From: a bacterium
Lineage (GTDB): Bacteria > ARS69
Assembly (NCBI GenBank): GCA_025774805.1
Contig: JALGZR010000106.1
Coordinates: 1 to 13,268 of the forward strand
Direction of reading: 5' to 3'
Length of the DNA: 13,268 nt
Every line of letters begins with the position of its first letter. Position 1 is the first letter of the stretch. This document shows positions 8,550 to 13,268 of this stretch, piece by piece. Under the pieces are notes generated by a model that was not told the origin of the DNA, made no database searches, and saw nothing but the letters and a program-made list of their open reading frames with translations. A program made the translations under genes and the position numbers.

Positions 8550-9023
8550 ATGGCAATGGCTCGCTCGAGGGCGAAAGCCAAGGCGAAGCGCAAGACGAAG
8601 GCCAAGGTGAAGCGGAAGACGAAGGCCAAGGCGAAGCGGAAGACCAAGCGCCGCACCAAGGCCAAGGCCAAGCGGAAGACGAAGGCCAAAGCCAAGCGCA
8701 GGGTCAAGCGCCGCACGAAGGCCAAAGCCAAACGGAAGACCAAGCGCCGTACGAAGGCGAAGGCCAAGCGCAAGACCAAGCGCCGCACCAAGGCCAAGGC
8801 CAAGCGGAAGACCAAGCGCCGCACCAAGGCCAAGGCCAAGCGCAAGACCAAGCGCCGCACCAAGGCCAAGGCGAAGCGGAAGACCAAACGCCGCACCAAG
8901 GCCAAGGCGAAGCGGAAGACCAAGCGCAAGACCAAGACCAAGGCCAAGGCGAAGCGGAAGACCAAGCGCCGCACGAAGGCCAAGGCCAAGCGCAAGACCA
9001 AGCGCCGCACCAAGCGCCGCTGA
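8550..9023 (+). CDS. Histone H1-like Lys/Arg/Ala/Thr repeat protein
   Basis: 157 residues built from seven amino acids only (Lys, Arg, Ala, Thr, plus a few Val, Met and Ser), with no acidic, aromatic or other hydrophobic residues. After an irregular first 56 residues it consists of the unit K-A-K-A-K-R-K-T-K-R-R-T: five exact copies in a row, one 14-residue variant, two more copies and a final K-R-R. Such proteins resemble the tails of bacterial H1-like proteins (chlamydial Hc1/Hc2, AlgP-type). They are expected to be disordered and to bind DNA or RNA by charge. The codons of the repeats differ at third positions while the peptide is identical, so this is a translated, selected protein. GGAGG lies 9 bases before the ATG; a second ATG at 8556 is possible. 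A terminator follows, so it is probably monocistronic. Nucleoid compaction is likely but not proven. Confidence 0.88.
   Translation: MAMARSRAKAKAKRKTKAKVKRKTKAKAKRKTKRRTKAKAKRKTKAKAKRRVKRRTKAKAKRKTKRRTKAKAKRKTKRRTKAKAKRKTKRRTKAKAKRKTKRRTKAKAKRKTKRRTKAKAKRKTKRKTKTKAKAKRKTKRRTKAKAKRKTKRRTKRR
8718..9011 (+). repeat. 36 bp tandem coding repeats
   Basis: Units of 36 bp encode the 12-residue basic repeat: five in register from 8718 to 8897, a 42 bp unit at 8898-8939, and two more at 8940-9011. Copies differ by silent AAG/AAA, GCC/GCG, CGC/CGG and ACC/ACG changes. Confidence 0.9.
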
Positions 9024-9044
9024 GAGGCGGAGCTCGACTCGCAA

Positions 9045-9078
9045 GGGGCGGAGGGGGATCCTCTCCGCCCCTTCTCTT
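9045..9078 (+). terminator. Rho-independent terminator of the histone-like gene
   Basis: GGGGCGGAG (9045-9053) pairs with CTCCGCCCC (9063-9071), extendable by three inner pairs, followed by TTCTCTT. It is 22 bases after the stop codon. Confidence 0.8.
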
Positions 9079-9284
9079 GAGCGGGGGAACTTCTCGTCGC
9101 AGAGCGGGGTAATCTCGACAATCCCCCGTGGAGACGGCCGGGCGAGCGGCCGGGCCACCTCCGCGGAGGGTTGGCCGACGGGCGGCCGGGGACTGCCGAA
9201 CCCGGTGGCGGAGGCGGAAAGGGCTGGAGGAGGCCGGGAGAGGGCCGAGAAGGGTCTTTCCGGAGTGTTGAAAATCATTCCTTG
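9079..9284. other. GC-rich non-coding gap with small palindromes
   Basis: No gene is supported. It contains GGCCG/CGGCC foldbacks around 9136-9151 and a perfect 12 bp palindrome, CCTCCGCGGAGG, at 9158-9169. I could not match it to a known RNA family; it lacks the RNase P, tmRNA and common riboswitch signatures I looked for. The last 30 bases turn AT-rich towards the promoter at 9285. Confidence 0.4.
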
Positions 9285-9314
9285 TTGACAAGGTCCGCGA
9301 CTCTTGGGTAGAAT
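9285..9314 (+). promoter_or_regulatory. Strong sigma70 promoter
   Basis: TTGACA (9285-9290, perfect), an 18 base spacer and TAGAAT (9309-9314, 5/6). Transcription would start near 9321, leaving a ~125 base leader before the ATG at 9447 that can form GGCCGG/CCGGCC (9369-9374 with 9388-9393). It is the best sigma70 match in the window. Confidence 0.75.
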
Positions 9315-9446
9315 CTCGCCCCATTGCCGACGCCAATCGGGAAACCGGGTAGGCGAAGGCCTTGCGCTGGCCGGGCGGAGCACCGTGCCGGCCGCACTCT
9401 CCGGGCGGGAGTTCGCGTGAGGAATCCGACGATCGGGAGAGGACTC

Positions 9447-9863
9447 ATGTCGACGACGATCACGAGCCTTCCGGAAAAGGGGACCCGTTTCCAGACCTGC
9501 CCCCGGTGCGACCGGCGGCGGAAGATGCGGATTCTGAGGTCTTCGGACGAAACCGGTCTCGCGTGGCTCAACTGCATCGCCTGCAATGCCCTCGTCTGCT
9601 TCGAGCAGGAGGACGATTCCGGCACCCTGTGCGATCCTCGGCTCATCGGGGACTTCGGGTCTCCGGCGCCGGAGACCTTCCGCACCTACGCTCCTGAGGA
9701 GAGCTACGACGTCGGCGAGATCGTCTATCACCAGACGTGGAGGGACGTCGGCAAGGTCATCCGGAGGAGGGAGCTGCCGGGAGGCCGCTACGCGATCGAC
9801 GTCGCCTTTCTCAACTACGGCCCCAAAATGCTCATCGTGGAAGCGGAGGCCCTCGTCCGCTAG
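9447..9863 (+). CDS. Zinc-ribbon protein with C-terminal SH3-like domain
   Basis: 138 residues, cytoplasmic, function unknown. The N-terminal half has C18-P-R-C21 and C43-I-A-C46, a four-cysteine zinc-ribbon arrangement with basic residues between (R-R-R-K-M-R-I-L). The C-terminal half, about 85-138, reads Y-D-V-G-E-I-V-Y-H-Q-T-W, then G-K-V-I-R-R, I-D-V-A-F-L-N-Y-G-P-K-M-L-I. This looks like the small beta-barrel 'Y.vGd.i.H..fG.G.V' domain seen in CarD-type and UvrD-tail proteins that touch RNA polymerase or nucleic acid. A role in transcription or nucleic-acid binding is an inference. ATG 9447 is chosen for GGGAGAGG at 9435-9442; the frame opens at 9324, but that ATG would be nearly leaderless after the promoter at 9285-9314. 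The strong promoter suggests steady high expression. The second repeat copy begins 7 bases after the stop. Confidence 0.8.
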   Translation: MSTTITSLPEKGTRFQTCPRCDRRRKMRILRSSDETGLAWLNCIACNALVCFEQEDDSGTLCDPRLIGDFGSPAPETFRTYAPEESYDVGEIVYHQTWRDVGKVIRRRELPGGRYAIDVAFLNYGPKMLIVEAEALVR

Positions 9864-9869
9864 CCTGCA

Positions 9870-10031
9870 TTTCTCACCCGGCTCGTCACGAGGCTGCGGA
9901 TCGCCGTGTCCGGCGGGGAGGTGGGAGGCTTTCGCCCGCGGCGGGGTCGTGGCCCCTCTGCTGCACGGAAGGCGCCCCAACGGCGAGGCCGGGCGCGGCT
10001 CCGCCGCTGCCGCGGCAGAGACCGGTGACAT
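9870..10031 (-). repeat. Dispersed structured repeat, copy 2 (inverted)
   Basis: Inverted partner of 2341-2499. The ends are TTCTCACCCGG and CCGGTGACAT. The foldback seen in copy 1 is present here too: CGGCGAGGCCG (9981-9991) and CGGCTCCGCCG (9996-10006) pair at 10 of 11 positions. Like copy 1 it begins a few bases after a stop codon, but its orientation relative to the upstream gene is opposite. The rhomboid ribosome site is ~20 bp beyond its right end. Confidence 0.75.
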
Positions 10032-10065
10032 CTGAGGGCTCGAGCCGTCCTGGGGGAGTCCCTCT

Positions 10066-10728
10066 TTGATTCTTCCGCTCAAGGATGAGAACGCGACCGG
10101 GCGGGCACCCCCGGGGACCCTTCTCCTTCTGATGGGGATCGCCTGCGCCTACGTCCTTCAGGTGGGCGGACGATCTCCGCCGGTGTCCCTCGTCCAGGAT
10201 CTGGGGTTCGTGCCGGCCCGTTTCTCCGGTCCCGATCCGCCGTGGTTCACCCTCGTGACCGCGATGTTCCTGCACGGAGGGATTCCCCACCTCCTCGGGA
10301 ATCTCCTGTTCCTGTGGATCTACGGAGTCCGGGTGGAAGCGTCTCTGAGGACCGGACGCTTTCTCCTCTACTTTCTGCTCGCCGGGTTGGGAGGTCACCT
10401 CTTCCACGGGCTCGCGAACCCCGATTCCGACATACCGGTCGTCGGGACGAGCGGCGCGATCTCGGGGATCCTGGCGGCCTACCTCCTCCGCCATCCCCGC
10501 GCCCGGATCCGGACCCTGGTCTTTCTCGTTTTCTATGTACGGGTGCTCCGCGTTCCGGCGATCGTTCTGATCGGCATCTGGCTGCTGCAGCAGCTCGCGT
10601 ACGGCACGAATCAGGTCGGGGCCCCGGCCTCGGGAGGAGTGGCATGGCTCGAACACATCGGCGGCTTCGCCACCGGCCTCGTTCTGTATCCGGTCTTGAG
10701 AGGGCGGGGCGCCGGCCGCCGATCTTGA
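10066..10728 (+). CDS. Rhomboid-family intramembrane serine protease
   Basis: 220 residues, about six membrane helices. Rhomboids cut other membrane proteins within or beside their membrane helices using a Ser-His dyad. Both catalytic residues are visible: Ser129 in V-G-T-S-G-A-I-S-G and His197 in E-H-I-G-G-F-A-T-G. The H75-x-x-x-N79 motif of helix 2 is present in H-G-G-I-P-H-L-L-G-N-L-L-F-L. The protein is therefore likely active. Translation probably begins at TTG 10066: GGGGGAG lies just upstream at 10052-10058, and the predicted N-terminus I-L-P-L-K-D-E-N matches the usual start of short bacterial rhomboids. The next Met, residue 23, would be inside helix 1. The stop overlaps the start of the lipoprotein gene (TTGA), so the two are translationally coupled. 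The substrate is unknown. Confidence 0.93.
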   Translation: MILPLKDENATGRAPPGTLLLLMGIACAYVLQVGGRSPPVSLVQDLGFVPARFSGPDPPWFTLVTAMFLHGGIPHLLGNLLFLWIYGVRVEASLRTGRFLLYFLLAGLGGHLFHGLANPDSDIPVVGTSGAISGILAAYLLRHPRARIRTLVFLVFYVRVLRVPAIVLIGIWLLQQLAYGTNQVGAPASGGVAWLEHIGGFATGLVLYPVLRGRGAGRRS

Positions 10729-11567
10729 GGGGGCCGGCCCGCCGACGGCGGATCGGGTGGATCGGAGTGGCCGCGTTCGCGCTGGTCGGCGGCGGCTGTG
10801 GTCCGGGTCCGGGGTCGCGGCCGACGGCCGATCTCGAGACGATCCCGGACGAGACGCGACCGATCGTCGAGCTTCCGGTGGCGCCGCCGCCGCGCTCTCC
10901 CGAGATCCGGAGTCTGAGCGTGGGGCTCGCATTGACCTGGACGGACCCCTCCCGAGAGGAACCCGAGCACTGCCGAGGCTCGGTCTCCTACGAGCGACCG
11001 GGCCGGCTCCGACTCCGGGGGCACTCCGCCGCGTTCTTTACGGTCTTCGACCTCGTGGCGGACGGGGACGAGGTCTGGCTCGATGTCCCCCGCGAGAGGC
11101 TCCTCGTTCACGGTCGGCGCTCCGACCCGGCCTGGGCCGATCTTCCGGTCTCGCCGAGCCAAATCCTCATCGCCCTCCTCGCGGATCCGTGCCCCGCGCC
11201 CCCCTGTCCCGAGCCGAGCCGGTCCCGATCGGAGCCGGAGGGAGAGCTCCGGAAGGGAGAGGGCTGGTCCCTTCGGCTCCATCCGGAGACCGGTCTTCCG
11301 GTGCGTTACGAATCGGGCGATCTCGAGATCCTCTGGAACGCGTGGGGCGACCGCCGGGGGATGCCCTGGCCGGATCGCATCGAGATCCGACGACGGACGG
11401 ACGATCGGCAGCTCGTGGTCGATCTGGGCCGGGTTCTCGTGAACCGGGACGTGCCGGGGGCCCGTTTTCGGTTTCAGCCCGAGGAGGATCGAGAGGTTCT
11501 CACCCCCTCGGAGGCCGCGACCCGGTGGGCCCGCGCCGCTCCGGGGCTATCGGAGAACGATTCCTGA
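10725..11567 (+). CDS. Lipoprotein with LolA/LolB-like (DUF4292-type) fold
   Basis: 280 residues from TTG 10725, which overlaps the rhomboid stop by 3 bases. The N-terminus is a lipoprotein signal: a basic stretch (R-R-R-R), a short hydrophobic core (W-I-G-V-A-A-F-A-L-V) and G-G-G-C25, followed by G-P-G-P-G. A proline-rich linker leads to a domain with C-R-G-S-V-S-Y-E-R-P-G-R-L-R-L-R-G and F-D-L-V-A-D-G-D-E-V-W-L-D-V-P. This pattern is typical of the LolB/DUF4292 group of beta-sheet lipid-handling or outer-membrane-linked lipoproteins. The C-terminal half has D-R-I-E-I-R-R, then V-V-D-L-G-R-V-L-V-N and F-R-F-Q-P. It probably sits on the periplasmic side of a membrane and may carry or bind a lipid or hydrophobic ligand. 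The open frame extends far upstream inside the rhomboid gene, but that part is an out-of-frame shadow. The lipobox is weak at -3 (Gly). Confidence 0.8.
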   Translation: MRGPARRRRIGWIGVAAFALVGGGCGPGPGSRPTADLETIPDETRPIVELPVAPPPRSPEIRSLSVGLALTWTDPSREEPEHCRGSVSYERPGRLRLRGHSAAFFTVFDLVADGDEVWLDVPRERLLVHGRRSDPAWADLPVSPSQILIALLADPCPAPPCPEPSRSRSEPEGELRKGEGWSLRLHPETGLPVRYESGDLEILWNAWGDRRGMPWPDRIEIRRRTDDRQLVVDLGRVLVNRDVPGARFRFQPEEDREVLTPSEAATRWARAAPGLSENDS

Positions 11568-11797
11568 CAAGACGCGGATCTCGGGCCCTTCCTTACCGTG
11601 ACGATCCGACACTTGTCTCTTTTGGCCCGGACGGAAGGCCTCCTGTCGAGGCAAATACTTGAATAATTGACCAAGAGATCCAATGAATCGGAACGATCCC
11701 CGGCCCGGTTCCGCGGCCGGAACACGAAGCCCCTCCACGGGTTCCGAGACTTCTGGGAGCCCGGAGGAGCCACGCTCCGCTATGTGACCGAGTTCAC
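11568..11797. other. Non-coding gap after the lipoprotein gene
   Basis: No firm gene. A 34-codon frame begins at ATG 11683 and ends at 11787 with only a weak AAGAGA ribosome site. The hairpin GTTCCG-CGGC-CGGAAC lies near 11709-11724. The stretch 11652-11690 is AT-rich and may hold a weak promoter. Confidence 0.4.
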
Positions 11798-11824
11798 TTG
11801 ACAATCAATCGCATTTAGTAGATA
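11798..11824 (+). promoter_or_regulatory. Candidate sigma70 promoter of the sigma-factor gene
   Basis: TTGACA at 11798-11803 is a perfect -35. TAGATA (11819-11824) is the best -10 with a 15 base spacer; GATAAG (11821-11826) fits 17 bases but is a poorer -10. The leader to the ATG at 11926 is ~95 bases. Confidence 0.55.
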
Positions 11825-11825
11825 A

Positions 11826-11842
11826 GTTCCTTAGGAACGGTT
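11826..11842. promoter_or_regulatory. Candidate operator at the transcription start
   Basis: GTTCC-TTA-GGAAC (11826-11838) is a perfect inverted repeat, followed after one G by another GTTC (11839-11842 region), so three alternating half-sites lie over the expected start of transcription. This position suits a repressor. Confidence 0.4.
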
Positions 11843-11881
11843 CTCATTCTCGGCCCATCTCCGGAATCCGGCTCACGGATG

Positions 11882-11900
11882 CCATCCCTTGCCGGGATGG
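11882..11900 (+). other. Leader hairpin before sigma-factor gene
   Basis: CCATCCC and GGGATGG form a perfect 7 bp stem with a TTGCC loop, ending 25 bases before the ATG and 9 before the G-rich ribosome site at 11910-11917. It may tune translation. Confidence 0.4.
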
Positions 11901-11925
11901 TTCGAAGGCCAGGGGGGTCCACGCA

Positions 11926-12783
11926 ATGAGACGTCAGGTCGCCCACGGCGAGGTTCCTCTCGACGATTCCTTCGGGATGTACCTGCGAGAGATCGGGCGC
12001 ATACCTCTCCTCACGCGTGAGAAGGAGGGGGTGTTGGGCCGCCGGATTCGCGCCGGGGACGAGGAGGCGGTTCACGAGCTGGTACAGGCCAATCTCCGCT
12101 TCGTGGTGAACATCGCCAAGCGATACATGGGACGGGGAATCCCTCTGAGCGATCTCGTCACCGAAGGCAATCTCGGCCTCTACGAGGCGGCCCGACGATT
12201 CGACGAGAGAAAGGGCTGCGCGTTCATCTCCTACGCGGTCTGGTGGATCCGCCGAAACCTGAACAAGGCGCTGGCCGACCAACTTCATCTCGTGCACTAC
12301 CCGCACAGCCGGCGCGACACGCTGCGTGACGTCTGCCGCGCCGAGGAGACTCTCGAGAAGTCCCTCGAGCGAGAGCCCTCTCTCGAGGAGGTGGCCGAGA
12401 CGATCGGCAAGGAAAGTGCGGAGATCCAGGAGGCGATGGCCTCGGTGCGGGCCTACTCGATGGTGACCGACTACGAGGATCCGGAGCGTGAGACTCCGCT
12501 GAACCGGATCGCGGACGACCGGGACCTGTCCTCACCGCAGAGGGGGCTCGAAGGCAACGAGAGGGATCACGACGTGAGGGAGGCGGTCGAGGCGCTCAAT
12601 CAGCGGGAAGAGCTCATCATCAACCTCTACTTCGGTCTGACCGGCGAGGAGCCGTACACCCTGGGCGAGATCGGCGAAAAGCTGCATCTTTCCAAGGAGA
12701 GAATTCGTCAGCTGAAGGACCGAGCCCTCCTTCGGCTTCGTACGGGCACCATGAATCGCCGGCTCGAGGCGCACCTGAACTAG
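11926..12783 (+). CDS. Sigma70-family RNA polymerase sigma factor (RpoD-like, short)
   Basis: 285 residues; it lacks the long region 1.1 and non-conserved insert of E. coli RpoD. Region 1.2 is D-S-F-G-M-Y-L-R-E-I-G. Regions 2.1-2.4 run from N56-L-R-F-V-V-N-I-A-K to F100-I-S-Y-A-V-W-W-I-R-R-N-L-N-K-A-L-A-D-Q. Regions 3 and 4 follow, ending in the helix-turn-helix S-K-E-R-I-R-Q-L-K-D-R-A-L. Tyr103, Trp106 and Trp107, used in promoter melting, are kept. The residues matching E. coli Gln437 and Thr440, which contact promoter base -12, are Arg110 and Asn113. Region 3.0 reads Y-P-H-S-R-R where housekeeping factors have V-P-x-H-M-x-E. It therefore looks like an alternative (group 2-like) factor with altered -10 preference, rather than the housekeeping one. 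AGGGGGG at 11910-11917 supports ATG 11926. Confidence 0.93.
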   Translation: MRRQVAHGEVPLDDSFGMYLREIGRIPLLTREKEGVLGRRIRAGDEEAVHELVQANLRFVVNIAKRYMGRGIPLSDLVTEGNLGLYEAARRFDERKGCAFISYAVWWIRRNLNKALADQLHLVHYPHSRRDTLRDVCRAEETLEKSLEREPSLEEVAETIGKESAEIQEAMASVRAYSMVTDYEDPERETPLNRIADDRDLSSPQRGLEGNERDHDVREAVEALNQREELIINLYFGLTGEEPYTLGEIGEKLHLSKERIRQLKDRALLRLRTGTMNRRLEAHLN

Positions 12784-12803
12784 CCGGAACACATCGACCA
12801 TCA

Positions 12804-12847
12804 CCGGCGTCCTCGCTCTCTCCGTCGAGAGGCGCCGGATCGTTTCT
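12804..12847 (+). terminator. Probable terminator of the sigma-factor gene
   Basis: CCGGCG (12804-12809) pairs with CGCCGG (12833-12838), with inner CTCTC (12816-12820) and GAGAG (12827-12831), then ATCGTTTCT. A further inverted repeat, GTGACCC (12880-12886) and GGGTCAC (12900-12906), lies between this and the next gene. Confidence 0.5.
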
Positions 12848-12957
12848 CCGGAGTGGAGCGCACGAGCGACTCCCTTTCGGTGACCCCGGTGGGGCATCCG
12901 GGTCACGGAGCGACCGGCCATCGCCCCGGATCCCCGATACGCTGCGAGGGTCCGATC

Positions 12958-13268
12958 ATGGCCTCTCCCCGGTCCGCGTCCGACGACCCGCGATCCGGCA
13001 ACCGCCCCCCGCAGATCGACTGGCGAGCGGTCGGTCTTCGACGCACTCCCCAACGCGAGATCGTCCTCAGTCTGGTTCAGTCGACGCGGGATCACCCCAC
13101 CGCCGATTGGATTCACCACGAGGCGCGGCAGATCCTCCCCGACATCAGTCTGGCGACCGTCTACCGGACGCTGCGGATTCTGAAGGAGAAGGGGCTCATT
13201 CACGAGTTCTCCGGCGGAGCGTCGCCTTCCCGGTACGATGGCGTTCGCGGAGACCACGAGCACGTGCG
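12958..13268 (+). CDS. Fur/PerR-family metalloregulator (3' end outside window)
   Basis: The first 103 residues are visible; the frame stays open to the window end. After a Pro/Ser-rich start the winged helix begins at about residue 26: G-L-R-R-T-P-Q-R-E-I-V-L, then H-P-T-A-D-W-I, and the recognition helix S64-L-A-T-V-Y-R-T-L-R-I-L, followed by the wing E-K-G-L-I-H-E-F. The hinge R-Y-D-G-V-R-G-D-H100-E-H102-V begins the metal-binding region typical of Fur and PerR. The H-P-T-A-D and S-L-A-T-V-Y patterns are closest to PerR-like members by eye, but the residues that decide metal or peroxide sensing lie mostly beyond the edge. GAGGG at 12946-12950 lies 7 bases before the ATG. It should be a cytoplasmic repressor of metal or peroxide-stress genes. 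The inverted repeat at 12880-12906 in front of it is a possible autoregulatory site. Confidence 0.93.
   Translation, partial: MASPRSASDDPRSGNRPPQIDWRAVGLRRTPQREIVLSLVQSTRDHPTADWIHHEARQILPDISLATVYRTLRILKEKGLIHEFSGGASPSRYDGVRGDHEHV

Noticed and set aside
8718-9011. Tandem 36 bp repeats as a CRISPR array
   Set aside because: The units are contiguous without spacers and lie in frame inside a coding gene.
8526-10082. 518-codon minus-strand frame with Leu/Gly/Ala repeats resembling a transmembrane repeat protein
   Set aside because: The repeats are the reverse complement of the Lys/Arg repeat gene, and the frame runs through a terminator and a promoter.
11683-11787. Small 34-codon gene in the gap before the sigma factor
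   Set aside because: Weak ribosome site, low-complexity Pro/Ser/Gly composition and no recognisable family; chance cannot be excluded.

Overview
The window is GC-rich, gene-dense bacterial DNA with every recognised gene on the + strand. The genes are ordinary chromosomal ones: chaperonin, two-component system, sigma factor and Fur-family regulator. The high GC, the sigma factor (closest by eye to RpoD-like factors of the FCB superphylum, with F-I-S-Y-A-V-W-W in region 2), the PilX-like minor pilin and a dispersed intergenic repeat suggest an uncultured FCB-type lineage such as Candidatus Eisenbacteria. That placement is an inference. No phage, transposase, CRISPR array, tRNA or rRNA is visible.

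Layout. 2-2333: the end of an exported beta-sandwich protein, then a large PilX-like protein, probably one operon. 2334-2740: a ~160 bp structured repeat followed by the groESL leader, which carries a sigma54-type sequence. 2741-4669: groES-groEL, closed by a terminator. 4991-7641: a translationally coupled PAS histidine kinase and NtrC-type sigma54 activator. 7642-8415: a regulatory region with a near-consensus -24/-12 promoter driving a small receiver-like protein that lacks the phosphoacceptor Asp. 8550-9023: a histone-H1-like protein made almost wholly of Lys, Arg, Ala and Thr. 9447-9863: a zinc-ribbon/SH3-like protein behind a strong sigma70 promoter. 9870-10031: a second, inverted copy of the repeat. 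10066-11567: a rhomboid protease overlapping a lipoprotein gene. 11926-12783: a sigma70-family factor with unusual -10-contact residues. 12958 to the end: a Fur/PerR-family regulator cut by the window edge.

How the parts may work together. The kinase/activator pair and the sigma54 promoter just downstream form a plausible local circuit: signal, kinase, NtrC-like activator, then induction of the pseudo-receiver. A weaker sigma54-like site before groESL could place the chaperonin under related control. The most unusual items are the paired inverted repeats with a conserved foldback, the Asp-less receiver, the seven-letter basic repeat protein, and the sigma factor with Arg and Asn where E. coli sigma70 has Gln437 and Thr440.
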